From NCBI RefSeq assembly GCF_014645695.1, contig NZ_BMMF01000001.1, positions 248,001 to 312,000 of the forward strand: a stretch of DNA of 64,000 nucleotides, read 5' to 3'. This DNA comes from Salinarimonas ramus (GTDB taxonomy: Bacteria > Pseudomonadota > Alphaproteobacteria > Rhizobiales > Beijerinckiaceae). The notes below the pieces were generated by a model. The model was not told the DNA's origin. It made no database searches and worked only from the letters and a program-made list of their open reading frames with translations. This document shows, piece by piece, positions 1 to 9,196 of the stretch (the first letter of the stretch is position 1; the number at the start of each line of letters is the position of its first letter). The translations under genes and the position numbers were made by a program.

Positions 1-2
1 AG

Positions 3-851
3 CTCGTGGCGCAGGGGTTCGCGAATATCGGCTCGGCGCTGTTCGGCGGCCTGTGCGTCACGGGCACGATCGCGCGCACGGCGACGAACGTGCGCTCCGG
101 CGCGGCTGGCCCGATCGCCGGCATCCTGCACGCGGCCTTCCTGCTCGGCTTCATGCTGATCGCCGCCCCGCTCGCCTCCTACGTGCCGCTGGCAGCGCTC
201 GCGGGCGTCCTCGCCCTCGTCGCCTGGAACATGGCGGAGAAGCACGAATTCGCCGCCATCATCCGCCGCTCGCGCTCGGAGGCGGTGGTGCTGCTCGTGA
301 CCTTCCTCGTCGTCGTCTTCCGGGACCTGACGGAGGGCATCCTCGTCGGCGTCGTGCTCGGCGCCTTCGTCTTCATGCACCGCATGGCGACGATGGTCGG
401 CGTCGAGGGCGCCGAGCCCGCTGGCGGAGCGAGCCCCGACGAGAGCGAAACCGCGAGCGGGCGCGACGTGATGGTCTACCGCTTCACGGGCCCGCTCTTC
501 TTCGCCGCCTCTTCCACGGTGGCTGCGACCCTCGAGCGGATCGGGCGCTTCCCGCCCTTCGTCGTCCTCGACCTCTCCGCCGTTCCGTTGGCCGATTCCT
601 CCGCGATCCAGGGGCTCGCGAGCTTCGTCGCGCGGGTGCGGATGTCGGGGGCGAGCGTCGTCGTCGCGGGCGCGCGGCCGGACCTGCGTCGCTTCCTCGC
701 CCGCGCCGGCCTCAAGCCGCCGATCGTGCGCTACGCCGCCGACGTCGCGGCCGCGCGCGCCTATGCCGAGCGGGCGCTCGCGGGGGAGCCGAGGACGGAT
801 GCCGGCGGCGAGGAAGACGCCGACGAGGGCGGCTCGCGCAGGGGCGCGTAG
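3..851 (+). CDS. SulP family anion transporter, 3' part (5' end outside window)
   Basis: The window opens inside this gene; the frame is open from base 3 and 282 residues are visible. The first 125 residues hold the end of the SulP membrane domain, including the family-typical run GTIARTATNVRSGA near residue 20 and several hydrophobic segments. A C-terminal STAS domain follows at about residues 150-255, with LDLSAVPLADSSA around the usual serine position. SulP proteins are inner-membrane transporters or channels for sulfate, bicarbonate or similar anions; the substrate cannot be told from this fragment. The last 91 bases overlap, in the opposite direction, the 3' end of the neighbouring antiporter gene. 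A second, complete SulP gene lies at 55693-57450. Confidence 0.9.
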   Translation, partial: LVAQGFANIGSALFGGLCVTGTIARTATNVRSGAAGPIAGILHAAFLLGFMLIAAPLASYVPLAALAGVLALVAWNMAEKHEFAAIIRRSRSEAVVLLVTFLVVVFRDLTEGILVGVVLGAFVFMHRMATMVGVEGAEPAGGASPDESETASGRDVMVYRFTGPLFFAASSTVAATLERIGRFPPFVVLDLSAVPLADSSAIQGLASFVARVRMSGASVVVAGARPDLRRFLARAGLKPPIVRYAADVAAARAYAERALAGEPRTDAGGEEDADEGGSRRGA

Positions 852-2500
852 CCGATCATCTCGGCGGCGCGCTCCGCCGCCTCCGCGAAGGGCTGGAGCA
901 CGAGGTCCGCGCCCGCGTGCATGAGCGCGCGCGCGTCGTTGGTGTCGTGGCTGCGCACGGCGATCCGCCCCTCGAATCCCGCCTCCCGCAGAGCGTGCAT
1001 GACGACGAGCCGGCTGTCGCCGTGGACCACGCTCGGCCCCGCGGGCGGCGGGGTCGCGATGACGGCCCAGCGCGCGCCCGTCAGCGGCAGGCTCGCGGGG
1101 AACTCGGCGTCGAGCGCATCCCCGAACAGGCCGTCGTGACCGCGCTTGCGCCAGCGCTCGAGCGCTTCCGGGTCGAAGTCGACGCCGAGCATGGCGACGT
1201 CGTGGGCGGCGAGCACCTTGGCGATCTCGCGGCCGTAACGGCCCACGCCGAAGATCAGCACCTCGTAGCGCGCGCTCGCCGGCAGCGCCTGCTCGCGCTC
1301 GCGGAACGGGTCGCGCCGCTCCGCCCAGCCGACGAAGGGCTCGCACCAGGCGTAGAGGCGGTGCGAGTAGAGGATCATGTAGGTGGAGAGCGTGATCGTG
1401 AGCAGCCCCACGAGGGTGACGAGGCCGATCGCTTCGCCCGGCGCATGGCCGAGCGTCACGCCCATGGCCATGAAGATGAGCGAGAATTCCGAGATCTGCG
1501 CCACCGTGAGGCCGGCGAGGAAGCCCGTGCGCTTGCGGTAGCCGAGCGCGGCCATGATGATCATGACGATGAGCGGGTTGCCGACGAGCACGAAGGCGGC
1601 GAGCACCAGCGCCGGCAGCACCTGGTCGCCCAGCGTGTCGATCCCCAGCCCCGCACCGAGGCCGACGAAGAAGAACAGGAGCAGGAAGTCGCGCAGGCTC
1701 GACAGCCGTGACGCGATCGCCTCCCGGAACGAGGTCGAGGCGAGGGAGACGCCGGCGAGAAGGCCGCCGAGCTCCTTGCCCAGCCCGATGAGATCGCACA
1801 AGGCGGCGAACATCACCGCCCAGGCGAGGGCGAAGGTGACCATCAGCTCCGGCGTGCGCGAGATGGCGCGCACCAGCCGCTCGGCCCCGTAGCGCACGAA
1901 GACGAGGACGGCGCCGACGAGCGCGAAGCCCGCCGCGAAGGTGCCGACGAGCCCCAGGCCGAGACCGCCCTTGGCGCCCGCGCCGACGCCGAAGGTCGAG
2001 AGCACGATCATCGCGACGACGACGACGATGTCCTGCACGATGAGGAAGCCGATGGCGATGCGCCCATGCAGGGCGTCCACCTCCCTCTTGTCCGAGAGCA
2101 GCTTCACGATGATGATCGTGGACGAGAAGGTCAGCGCCACGGCTACGTACAGGCTCGTCAGCGCGTCGAGGCCGAGCGCGAGGCAGATCAGGTAGCCGAC
2201 GCCCGCGGTGAAGGCGACCTGGCCGAGGCCCGTCGCCAGCGCCACGGCGCCGAGGGAGCGCACGACGGCGAGGTCGAGCTTGAGCCCGACGAGGAAGAGC
2301 AGCACCGCGATGCCGATCTCCGCGAGGAGATCGACGTGCGCGCTCGTCTGGATGACGCCCAGCACGTCCGGCCCGGCGAGGATGCCGGTGGCGATGAAGG
2401 CGACGATGAGCGGCTGCTTCAGGACGAGCCCGACGATGCCCGCCGCGGCGGCGAGCGCGAGCAGCGCGGCGACTTCGTGGAAGATTTCGGCGTCCGGCAT
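761..2500 (-). CDS. CPA2-family cation/proton antiporter with TrkA-N domain (KefB/YbaL-like)
   Basis: The 579-residue product is an inner-membrane monovalent cation:proton antiporter of the CPA2 family. About residues 5-380 form a run of roughly twelve hydrophobic segments typical of the Na+/H+ exchanger fold. A cytoplasmic nucleotide-binding TrkA-N (RCK) domain begins near residue 415 with the Rossmann signature GVGRYG and an acidic residue at the end of the second strand (GVDFD). The family exchanges K+ or Na+ for protons, and the RCK domain gates the transporter by binding NAD(H) or another nucleotide. The last 30 or so residues are a serine/proline/alanine-rich tail that lies over the convergent SulP gene and may be dispensable. 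The upstream AbrB-type gene is on the same strand, separated by 100 bases containing a hairpin. Confidence 0.9.
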   Translation of the reverse strand: MPDAEIFHEVAALLALAAAAGIVGLVLKQPLIVAFIATGILAGPDVLGVIQTSAHVDLLAEIGIAVLLFLVGLKLDLAVVRSLGAVALATGLGQVAFTAGVGYLICLALGLDALTSLYVAVALTFSSTIIIVKLLSDKREVDALHGRIAIGFLIVQDIVVVVAMIVLSTFGVGAGAKGGLGLGLVGTFAAGFALVGAVLVFVRYGAERLVRAISRTPELMVTFALAWAVMFAALCDLIGLGKELGGLLAGVSLASTSFREAIASRLSSLRDFLLLFFFVGLGAGLGIDTLGDQVLPALVLAAFVLVGNPLIVMIIMAALGYRKRTGFLAGLTVAQISEFSLIFMAMGVTLGHAPGEAIGLVTLVGLLTITLSTYMILYSHRLYAWCEPFVGWAERRDPFREREQALPASARYEVLIFGVGRYGREIAKVLAAHDVAMLGVDFDPEALERWRKRGHDGLFGDALDAEFPASLPLTGARWAVIATPPPAGPSVVHGDSRLVVMHALREAGFEGRIAVRSHDTNDARALMHAGADLVLQPFAEAAERAAEMIGYAPLREPPSSASSSPPASVLGSPASARSA

Positions 2501-2583
2501 CGGGGGCTGTCGGACCTCGCGTCGGGTCGATGGGATGCGCGAACGCTAGCGCGAGCCGTGCGCGCTCGAAACCTCGGAGGTTC

Positions 2584-2607
2584 CCCGTGAGGGCTCGCCC
2601 TCACGGG
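2584..2607 (-). terminator. Hairpin at the end of the AbrB-type gene
   Basis: A perfect 10-bp inverted repeat (CCCGTGAGGG and its complement) with a 4-base loop overlaps the stop codon of the upstream gene on the minus strand. No T-run follows, so it may be a processing or rho-linked site, not a classical terminator. A second small palindrome (AACCTCGGAGGTT) sits just beyond it. Confidence 0.4.
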
Positions 2608-3740
2608 CGCGGCTTGCGGTTCAGGAGCGCGAAGACCGGCGCGGCGCCCGCCATCACCAGCACGATGCGGATGATGTGATGGGCCGCGACGAAGGCGACC
2701 TCCGTCTGCACCGCGATGGCGACGAGGCTCATCTCGGCGAGGCCGCCCGGCGAATAGGCGAGGATGAGCGGCACGGTGCCGATCCCCATGATCCGGCCCA
2801 CCACGCTCGCGAAGGCGACGGTGAGCGCGAGCAGGATCACCGTGGAGCCCACGGAGAGCGCGAGGATGCGCAGGATCTCGCGCGGCGGGGTGCCGAGGAA
2901 GCGCGCGCCGATGGTGACGCCCAGGACGACCTGCGCCGCCGAGACGATCTCCACCGGCGGGTGGAAGTCGCTCACGCCCGTGACGTGGACGCCGGCGCTG
3001 ACCAGCATGGGGCCGAGCAGCACCTTCGCGGGAAGCCGCAGGACGTGGCCGAGGAAGGCGCCGGCGAGGCCGCACACGAGGATCCACGCCTCCGCCGAGA
3101 GCGGCGCGTCGAACATGGACGGGCCCGCCGCCGGTCGTGCGCCGAGCGAGACGCCCTCGACCCATTGGATGACGAAGGGCAGCGTCATGACGACGAGGAG
3201 GATGCGCGCGGAATGGATGAGCGCGATGGTGCGCCCGTCGCCGCCCTTCGCCTCGCCGACGATCACCATCTCGACGAGCCCGCCCGGCATGCCGGAGAAG
3301 TACGCCGTGACGGGGTCGAACTTCGCCACCTTGCGGAAATAGACCACGACGACGAGCCCCGACACCGCCACGAAGGCGGCGAGCCCGACGACGGCGACGA
3401 GCCATTCGCCGAGCCGCCCCAGGACGTCGGGCGTGAAGGCGGCACCCAGCAGCACGCCGATGACGGCGCTCATGGGCGGGCGCACGACGGACGGCGCGGC
3501 GATGGGCGCGCTCAGGAGGGCGGCGACGGTGCACACCGTCATCGGCCCCAGCATCCAGGGCAGCGGCGTGCCGGCGCTGTAGAAGAGCCAGCCGCCGAGC
3601 GTGCCGAGCACGAGGGCCGCGAGGAAGCGCGCATAGGGGAAGCGGGAGGGCGCCATCTTCGCGAATCCGTCGCGAAGCTCGGCCAAGAAGCTACCCGCCC
3701 AGCTACCCACCCGTGATCCCTCCCCGTCTCGTCTGCTCAC
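2601..3740 (-). CDS. AbrB-family membrane protein (duplicated AbrB domain, putative transporter)
   Basis: The 379-residue product is a polytopic inner-membrane protein with the duplicated AbrB domain (often annotated ammonia monooxygenase or membrane protein AbrB). The two halves, at about residues 35-190 and 215-370, each begin with a hydrophobic stretch and contain a glycine-rich motif: YFSGMPGGLVEM in the first and LAYSPGGLAEMSL in the second. That pair is the best identifying mark. The substrate is not established for the family; the name should not be confused with the DNA-binding AbrB regulators. The chosen start is a GTG; an ATG 29 codons downstream (3653) is an alternative, with no clear ribosome site at either. 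It lies 92 bases downstream of puuD on the same strand and could be co-transcribed. Confidence 0.8.
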   Translation of the reverse strand: MSRRDGEGSRVGSWAGSFLAELRDGFAKMAPSRFPYARFLAALVLGTLGGWLFYSAGTPLPWMLGPMTVCTVAALLSAPIAAPSVVRPPMSAVIGVLLGAAFTPDVLGRLGEWLVAVVGLAAFVAVSGLVVVVYFRKVAKFDPVTAYFSGMPGGLVEMVIVGEAKGGDGRTIALIHSARILLVVMTLPFVIQWVEGVSLGARPAAGPSMFDAPLSAEAWILVCGLAGAFLGHVLRLPAKVLLGPMLVSAGVHVTGVSDFHPPVEIVSAAQVVLGVTIGARFLGTPPREILRILALSVGSTVILLALTVAFASVVGRIMGIGTVPLILAYSPGGLAEMSLVAIAVQTEVAFVAAHHIIRIVLVMAGAAPVFALLNRKPRP

Positions 3741-3832
3741 CGCCTTCGTGGTCTATCGCGTGCGGCGGGGAAAGCCATGGGAGGGAACGCGAGACGAGAT
3801 CGGCATGCGCCGCGCGCATGGCGCCAGGGGGG

Positions 3833-5053
3833 TCAGCGCCCCTCGCGCTCCGCAAGCCAGGCGGCGACGATGCGGCGCTCGTCGGGGGTCATCTCGGTGA
3901 TGTTGTTGGGCGGCATCGCGTCGGTCAGCACGGATTGCGCGCGGATCGCGCTCGCGTGGCGCAGGATGTCGTCGGGGCTCTCGAAGCGGATGCCTTTGGG
4001 CGCCGAGGCGAGGCCCGGCCAGGCGGGCTCGGTGGCGTGGCACATGGCGCAGCGCCCCTGGACGACGACCATCGCCTCCTGGAAGGCCGCGCTCTGGGCC
4101 TCCGGGCGGTCGATGCCGGCGTTCCAATCGACGGTGTCGAAGGTCGGCCGCCCCGCGACGGAGAGGAAGGCCGCCACCGCGAGTGCCGCCGCGGCGCCGC
4201 CCCAGGTCCACCACACGTAGCCCTTGCCCGCGTGCATCGTGTTGAAGAAGTGCCGCACGAGCGCGCCCGAGACGATCACCATGGCGACGATCGCCGGCGC
4301 GTAGGAGCTGGACCACGCGAGCGGGTAGTGCGTGCCCAGCATCAGGAAGAGCACCGGCAGGGTCAGGTAGTTGTTGTGCAGCGAGCGCTGCTTCGCCTGC
4401 TTGCCCAGTGCCGGATCGGGATCGCGCCCCGCCAGCAGGTCGGCGACCACCTTCTTCTGGTTGGGAATGATGACGAAGAAGACCGAGGCGGACATCCAGG
4501 TCGCGATCATCGCGCCGGTGTGCAGGAAGGCCGCGCGATCGGAGAAGACCTGCAGGAACAGGACGTTCATCGCGATGATGAAGCCGAACAGCACGGCGCC
4601 GAGCGCGACGTCGTTACGGCCGAGCGGCGACTTGCACATCCGGTCGTAGACGATCCACGACAGAGCCAGCGCGCCGATGCCGACCAGCGCCGCCTGCCAG
4701 CCGGTGAGCACGAGCTTCGCGGGGTCGACGGTGTAGAGCTCCGCCTGGACGTAGTAGATCCACACGATGAGGAAGAAGCCCGTCAGCCAGGTGGCGTAGC
4801 TCTCCCACTTGAACCAGGTCAGCTCGCTCGGCATCTCGGCGGGCGCGACGAGGTATTTCTGCATGCGGTAGAAGCCGCCGCCGTGCACCTGCCAGCTCTC
4901 CCCGCCGACGCCCTTCGGCAGGCCGTCGCGCTTCCTCAGCGAGAGATCGAGCGCGATGAAGTAGAAGGACGAGCCGATCCAGGCGACGGCCGTGATGACG
5001 TGGATCCAGCGGCCGATCTGGCTCGCCCATTCGGTGGTGACGGCGTCGATCAT
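3833..5053 (-). CDS. puuD: Urate hydroxylase PuuD (membrane domain plus cytochrome c)
   Basis: The product is 406 residues long. The first 300 residues form a multi-helix membrane domain beginning with the family-typical WIHVITAVAWIGSSFYFIAL. The C-terminal 75 residues are a cytochrome c domain with heme motif CAMCH at residue 335 and a likely methionine ligand in DAMPPNN near residue 380. PuuD proteins are membrane-bound urate oxidases that pass electrons from urate to the respiratory chain and yield 5-hydroxyisourate, the first step of urate use. No other ureide-pathway gene is visible nearby, so the rest of the pathway must lie elsewhere. Urea from that pathway could feed the urease whose accessory genes are at 24-26 kb; this link is inference. 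Confidence 0.92.
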   Translation of the reverse strand: MIDAVTTEWASQIGRWIHVITAVAWIGSSFYFIALDLSLRKRDGLPKGVGGESWQVHGGGFYRMQKYLVAPAEMPSELTWFKWESYATWLTGFFLIVWIYYVQAELYTVDPAKLVLTGWQAALVGIGALALSWIVYDRMCKSPLGRNDVALGAVLFGFIIAMNVLFLQVFSDRAAFLHTGAMIATWMSASVFFVIIPNQKKVVADLLAGRDPDPALGKQAKQRSLHNNYLTLPVLFLMLGTHYPLAWSSSYAPAIVAMVIVSGALVRHFFNTMHAGKGYVWWTWGGAAAALAVAAFLSVAGRPTFDTVDWNAGIDRPEAQSAAFQEAMVVVQGRCAMCHATEPAWPGLASAPKGIRFESPDDILRHASAIRAQSVLTDAMPPNNITEMTPDERRIVAAWLAEREGR

Positions 5054-5421
5054 CGTGTCTGCTGCGCTGCGAAAGAGATCGGTCGAGCCTAGTGTGGCGC
5101 GCGCGCGGAGGGAAGTGGGCGTTTTCGCGCGCGACCGACGGGACGGTTAACAAAGGTGTCTTGCCGCGGCCGCGCCACTCGTGTATCGGAGCGTGCATCG
5201 AAACCTGACGGATCGGGAGGTGTGCATGGACATGCGCGAGATCATCCTCCCGGCGCTGACCGCGATGGTCGCGATCTCCCCGGATCGCCCTCGTCGCTGA
5301 GCCCGCGCCGGATTGCGGACCACGCGTCCGGCCATCATCGCAGCTAGATCCGTTCGACGGCGGTGCGCCCGGCGCCCGCCACCCGTCAGGAGCCGGCCCT
5401 TTTCGCGGCCGCGATCGATCC
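5054..5421. other. Intergenic region between divergent puuD and ABC exporter genes
   Basis: This 368-base stretch separates two divergent genes and should hold both promoters. It includes the AT-richer run gttaacaaaggtgtcttg near 5145-5162. The only coding signal seen is the 24-codon frame at 5226-5300 described separately. No hairpin or repeat stands out. Confidence 0.5.
5226..5300 (+). CDS. Possible 24-residue small ORF with strong ribosome site
   Basis: An ATG at 5226 is preceded by a strong Shine-Dalgarno sequence (GGGAGG, about 5 bases upstream) and opens a 24-codon frame ending at 5300. The peptide starts MDMREIILPALTAMV, is mildly hydrophobic in the middle and ends in a basic tail. 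It lies about 120 bases upstream of the ABC exporter gene on the same strand and could be a leader peptide or an independent small protein. I do not recognise it. The frame is too short for codon statistics, so the case rests on the ribosome site and position alone. Confidence 0.25.
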   Translation: MDMREIILPALTAMVAISPDRPRR

Positions 5422-7215
5422 ATGTCCCTCCGTTCCGAACGCCGCGGCGACCCGCTGCGCGACATCGCCCGTTTCGTCGGCGGCCATTGGCGCCGGCGCG
5501 CGAAGGCGACGCTCCTCATCGTCGGGATGATGATCCTCTCGACGCTCGCCGAGATCGCGGTGCCCTATTATGCCGGGCGCATCATCGACGCCGTCGCCGC
5601 CGGGCCGCAGGCGCCGGGCGCCGGGCGCGCGGCGCTGGTCGCGCTCTTGGTGACGATCGGGCTCGGCATCCTTTCCGTGGCCTTTCGCCACAAAGCCTTC
5701 CGCGGCCTCGAGCGGCTGACGATCTTCGTGATGAGCGACGTCGCGCAGGAGAGCTTCGCGCGCGTCCAGCGCTTCTCCTCGGACTGGCACGCCAGCAATT
5801 TCGCGGGCTCCACGGTCCGCAAGATCACCCGCGGGATCTGGGCGCTCGACACGTTCAGCGACACGGTTCTCGTCGCCCTCCTGCCCTCCGCGGTGGTGCT
5901 CGTCGGCACGATCGTGCTCATGAGCACGCAATGGCCGGCCATGGGCGCCGTCGTGCTCGTCGGCGCCATCGCCTACGTCGCCACCGTCGTCGCGATGTCG
6001 AGCCGCTGGGTCGCGCCGCGCGCGCGCCTCGCCAACAAGCAGGACACCGCCATGGGCGGTCTCCTGGCGGACGCCATCGGCTGCAATGCCGTGGTGAAGG
6101 CCTTCGGCGCGGAGGCCCGCGAGGACGCACGCTTCGCCAAGCTCCTCGACAAGTGGCGGCTGCGCACGCAGGGCGCCTGGCTGCGCTACTCGACCACCTG
6201 GAGCACGCAGCTCGCCATCCTCGTCGTCCTGCGCGCCGTGGTGCTCGGCCTCGCGCTCTGGCTCTGGTGGCGCGGTCAGGCGAGCGCCGGCGACATCGCC
6301 TACGTGCTCACGGCCTTCCTCGTCGTGAACGGGTACCTGCGCGAAGTGGGCATGCATCTCAACAACTTGCGCCAATCCGTGAACGAGATGGAGGAGCTCG
6401 TCGCCATCATGGAGGCGCCCATCGGCGTCCTCGATCGCCCCGACGCGCGGCCGATCGCGATCGCGCGCGGCGAGATCGCCTTCGAGCGCGTGACGTTCCA
6501 CTACAAGGGGCACGACGCGCCGCTCTTCCGCGATCTCGACGTGCGTATCCGCGCAGGCGAGCGAGTGGGCCTCGTCGGCCGCTCGGGCTCGGGCAAGTCG
6601 ACCTTCGTCAAGCTGATCCAGCGGCTCCACGACGTCGAGGCGGGGCGCATCGCCATCGACGGGCAGGACGTGGCCGCGGCGACGCAGGCCTCGCTGCGCC
6701 AGCAGATCGCCATCGTGCCGCAGGAGCCGATCCTCTTCCACCGCACGCTCGCGGAGAACATCGCCTACGCCAAGCCCGGCGCGCGCATGGAGGAGATCGA
6801 GGCGGCGGCGCGGCTCGCCAACGCCCACGACTTCATCACGCGCCTGCCCAAGGGCTACGGCACGCATGTGGGCGAGCGCGGGGTGAAGCTGTCGGGCGGC
6901 GAGCGCCAGCGCGTGGCGCTCGCCCGCGCGTTCCTCGCGGACGCGCCGATCCTGATCCTCGACGAGGCGACGTCGAGCCTCGATTCGGAATCGGAGCGGC
7001 TGATCCAGGAGGCGATGGAGCGGCTGATGGCGGGGCGCACCGCGATCGTCATCGCCCATCGGCTGTCGACCGTGCGCACCCTCGACCGCATCCTCGTCTT
7101 CGACCGCGGGCGGATCGTCGAGGAAGGCCCGCACGCGACGCTGCTCGGGCTGCCGGACGGCGCCTATCGCCGGCTGTTCGAAGCGCAGGCCGAGGATATG
7201 GGCCGCGCCGCCTGA
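5422..7215 (+). CDS. MsbA-like ABC exporter (fused membrane and ATPase domains)
   Basis: The 597-residue product is a half-size ABC exporter, expected to work as a homodimer in the inner membrane. About residues 30-330 form the six-helix type I exporter domain. The ATPase domain has Walker A (GRSGSGKST, about residue 387), signature (LSGGERQR, about 490), Walker B (ILILDEATSSLD, about 510) and an H-loop histidine in VIAHRLSTV. The family exports lipids, peptides, drugs or glucans; no partner gene indicates the substrate here. The start is an ATG preceded by an open frame and no strong ribosome site. It converges with livM, only 36 bases away, and the divergent neighbour is puuD. Confidence 0.9.
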   Translation: MSLRSERRGDPLRDIARFVGGHWRRRAKATLLIVGMMILSTLAEIAVPYYAGRIIDAVAAGPQAPGAGRAALVALLVTIGLGILSVAFRHKAFRGLERLTIFVMSDVAQESFARVQRFSSDWHASNFAGSTVRKITRGIWALDTFSDTVLVALLPSAVVLVGTIVLMSTQWPAMGAVVLVGAIAYVATVVAMSSRWVAPRARLANKQDTAMGGLLADAIGCNAVVKAFGAEAREDARFAKLLDKWRLRTQGAWLRYSTTWSTQLAILVVLRAVVLGLALWLWWRGQASAGDIAYVLTAFLVVNGYLREVGMHLNNLRQSVNEMEELVAIMEAPIGVLDRPDARPIAIARGEIAFERVTFHYKGHDAPLFRDLDVRIRAGERVGLVGRSGSGKSTFVKLIQRLHDVEAGRIAIDGQDVAAATQASLRQQIAIVPQEPILFHRTLAENIAYAKPGARMEEIEAAARLANAHDFITRLPKGYGTHVGERGVKLSGGERQRVALARAFLADAPILILDEATSSLDSESERLIQEAMERLMAGRTAIVIAHRLSTVRTLDRILVFDRGRIVEEGPHATLLGLPDGAYRRLFEAQAEDMGRAA

Positions 7216-7251
7216 GGCGGGCCCGCAGTCACCACAAGGATCGGGGCTGCC

Positions 7252-8217
7252 TCACGAGCCGCCCCGCTTCGCCTTGCCGCCCTCGCCCACTCGCTCGCCG
7301 ATCAGCCCGCGCGGGCGCCAGACCAGCATCGCGCACAAAGCGATGCCGATGAGCACCACCTGCAAAGCGGCGCCGCGCGCCTGCTCCGCCTGCGGCGTGA
7401 GCTCGCGCAGCAGGTTGCCCGAGAGCGTCCAGACGCCCCAGACCACGAAAGCGCCGAGCACCGCGCCGCGATTGTTGCCGGCCCCGCCGACGATGAGCAT
7501 CGCCCATAGCTGGAAGGTGAGGATCGGCAGGAAGTCCTCCGCCGCGACGAAGCCGACGAAATGCGCGTAGAGCGCGCCGCCGAGCCCCATCACGGCGCAG
7601 CCGATGACGAAGGACTGGAGCCGGAAGACGAAGGCGCGCTTGCCCAGCGACTGCGCAGCCGTCTCGTCCTCGCGGATCGCCCGCAGCACGCGGCCGAAGG
7701 GGCTGCGCACGAGCCGCTCCAGGGCGACGTAGACGAGGGCGAGGATGGCGAGGCACAAAGCGAGATAGGCGGCGTTGGCGCCCAGCGTCGTCCCGAAGGT
7801 CTCGGTGAAGGGCCGCGGCACGAATTGCAGGCCGAAGGCGCCGCCGGTGAGCCATTGCGCGTTCAAGGCCACGAGCTGGATCGTCATGGCGATGCCGAAA
7901 GTGGTGATGGCGAGGTAATCGTGCCGCAGCCGCAGCGCCGCGACCCCGACGACGAGCGCCGCGAGCCCGGACGTGACCATCGCCCCGACCATGCCCACGA
8001 CGACCGGCAGCCCGAAACCGCCGACTTGGTTCGGATAGTCGGGCGCCGTGAGGATCGCGGAGGTGTAGGCGCCGATGGCGACGAAACCCGCGACGCCGAC
8101 GTTGAAGAGCCCGGTGAAGCCCCATTGCAGATTCAGCCCGAGCACGATGACGGCGAACACGCTCACGAAGACGAGGAAGAAGGTCGCGTAGGAGAGCACC
8201 GGCAGCAGGGCGTCCAT
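7252..8217 (-). CDS. livM: Branched-chain amino acid ABC transporter permease LivM
   Basis: The 321-residue product is the LivM-type permease of a branched-chain amino acid (HAAT family) ABC importer. It shows the expected run of hydrophobic segments, the family motif GYTSAI-like GAYTSAIL near residue 50, LRHDYLAITTFG near residue 100, and the permease/ATPase coupling loop with GRVLRAIREDETAAQSLG around residue 180. The ATG overlaps the livH stop codon by one base, which implies translational coupling. The transporter as a whole imports leucine, isoleucine, valine or related amides; the specificity depends on a periplasmic binding protein that is not in this cluster. Confidence 0.92.
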   Translation of the reverse strand: MDALLPVLSYATFFLVFVSVFAVIVLGLNLQWGFTGLFNVGVAGFVAIGAYTSAILTAPDYPNQVGGFGLPVVVGMVGAMVTSGLAALVVGVAALRLRHDYLAITTFGIAMTIQLVALNAQWLTGGAFGLQFVPRPFTETFGTTLGANAAYLALCLAILALVYVALERLVRSPFGRVLRAIREDETAAQSLGKRAFVFRLQSFVIGCAVMGLGGALYAHFVGFVAAEDFLPILTFQLWAMLIVGGAGNNRGAVLGAFVVWGVWTLSGNLLRELTPQAEQARGAALQVVLIGIALCAMLVWRPRGLIGERVGEGGKAKRGGS

Positions 8218-9137
8218 CAGGTGCGCTCCCCCAGAAGGCCCTGCGGGCGCACGAGCAGGATCGCGATGATGACGAGGAAGGACACCGCCGCCCGGTATTC
8301 CGCGCCGATCAGCGGCACGGCGAGGCTCTCGGCGAGCCCGACGATGAGCCCGCCGAGCACCGCGCCGTAGACGTTCCCGATCCCGCCGAGGATCGCCGCC
8401 GCGAAGAGCGGCAGCAGGAGATCGAAACCGAGCTGCGGGCGCAGCTGCACGGTCAGCCCCGCGAGCACGCCCGCGATCGTGGCCAGCACGGCGCCGATGA
8501 TCCAGGTCGCGCGGATGACGCCGTCGACGTCGACGCCGGCGACACGGGCGAGCTGCGGGTTCAGCGCGGTGGCGCGCATGGCCTTGCCGAGCGTCGTGCG
8601 GGTGAGGAAGAGATGCAGCCCCACTACCGTCGCCGCCGCGAGCGCGAGGACGAGGAGTTGATCGGGCGTGATGCGCATGCCGCCGAGCACGTCGCGCGGG
8701 ACGAGCGGGATCGCGATCTGCAATTCGCGGGAATAATAGGTGGGGATCGGCCCCCAGAGGAATTGCAGCAGGTTTCGGAGCGCCAGCGCCGCGCCGAAGC
8801 TCGCGATGACGAGCGTGATCGCCGCGCCGTGGCGAAGCCGCGAGAACAGGAGCTTGTCGAGCACGAGCGCGATGGCGGCGGCGCCGACGCAGGCGACGAG
8901 CGCCGCGACGACGAGCTCCCACCCGAACGAGAACGGGGAGAGCGGCACCATCCGCTCCGCCCCGCCGATGGCGAGCAGGATGCCGAGCATCGAGAGTGCG
9001 AGATAGGCGCCCCAGGCGAGGAGCTCGCCATGGGCGAAGTTCGCGAAGCGCAGGATGGCGTAGGTCATGGTCAGCCCCACCGCGCCCAGCGACACGACGG
9101 AACCGACGACGAGACCATCGGCGATCAGCTGGAGCAT
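8217..9137 (-). CDS. livH: Branched-chain amino acid ABC transporter permease LivH
   Basis: The 306-residue product is the LivH-type permease, partner of LivM in the inner membrane. Typical marks are LGAVGLTMTYAILRFANFAHGE near the N-terminus (the RFANFAHGE stretch is characteristic), the coupling-loop segment GKAMRATALNPQLARVAGV around residue 185, and a C-terminal hydrophobic run ending in RPQGLLGERT. The gene order on the minus strand is livG, livF, a 238-base gap, livH, livM. The gap contains a REP-like inverted repeat, which may separate the ATPase and permease genes at the mRNA level. Confidence 0.92.
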   Translation of the reverse strand: MLQLIADGLVVGSVVSLGAVGLTMTYAILRFANFAHGELLAWGAYLALSMLGILLAIGGAERMVPLSPFSFGWELVVAALVACVGAAAIALVLDKLLFSRLRHGAAITLVIASFGAALALRNLLQFLWGPIPTYYSRELQIAIPLVPRDVLGGMRITPDQLLVLALAAATVVGLHLFLTRTTLGKAMRATALNPQLARVAGVDVDGVIRATWIIGAVLATIAGVLAGLTVQLRPQLGFDLLLPLFAAAILGGIGNVYGAVLGGLIVGLAESLAVPLIGAEYRAAVSFLVIIAILLVRPQGLLGERT

Positions 9138-9196
9138 CCTCGGCCTCCGGGACCGGCTGCGGAAGGGATCTCGCCCGAACGATCACGCGCGACCCG

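Noticed and set aside
53-1711. A 552-codon plus-strand frame over the SulP end and antiporter
   Set aside because: Arg/His/Ala-rich shadow of the real genes with no motif.
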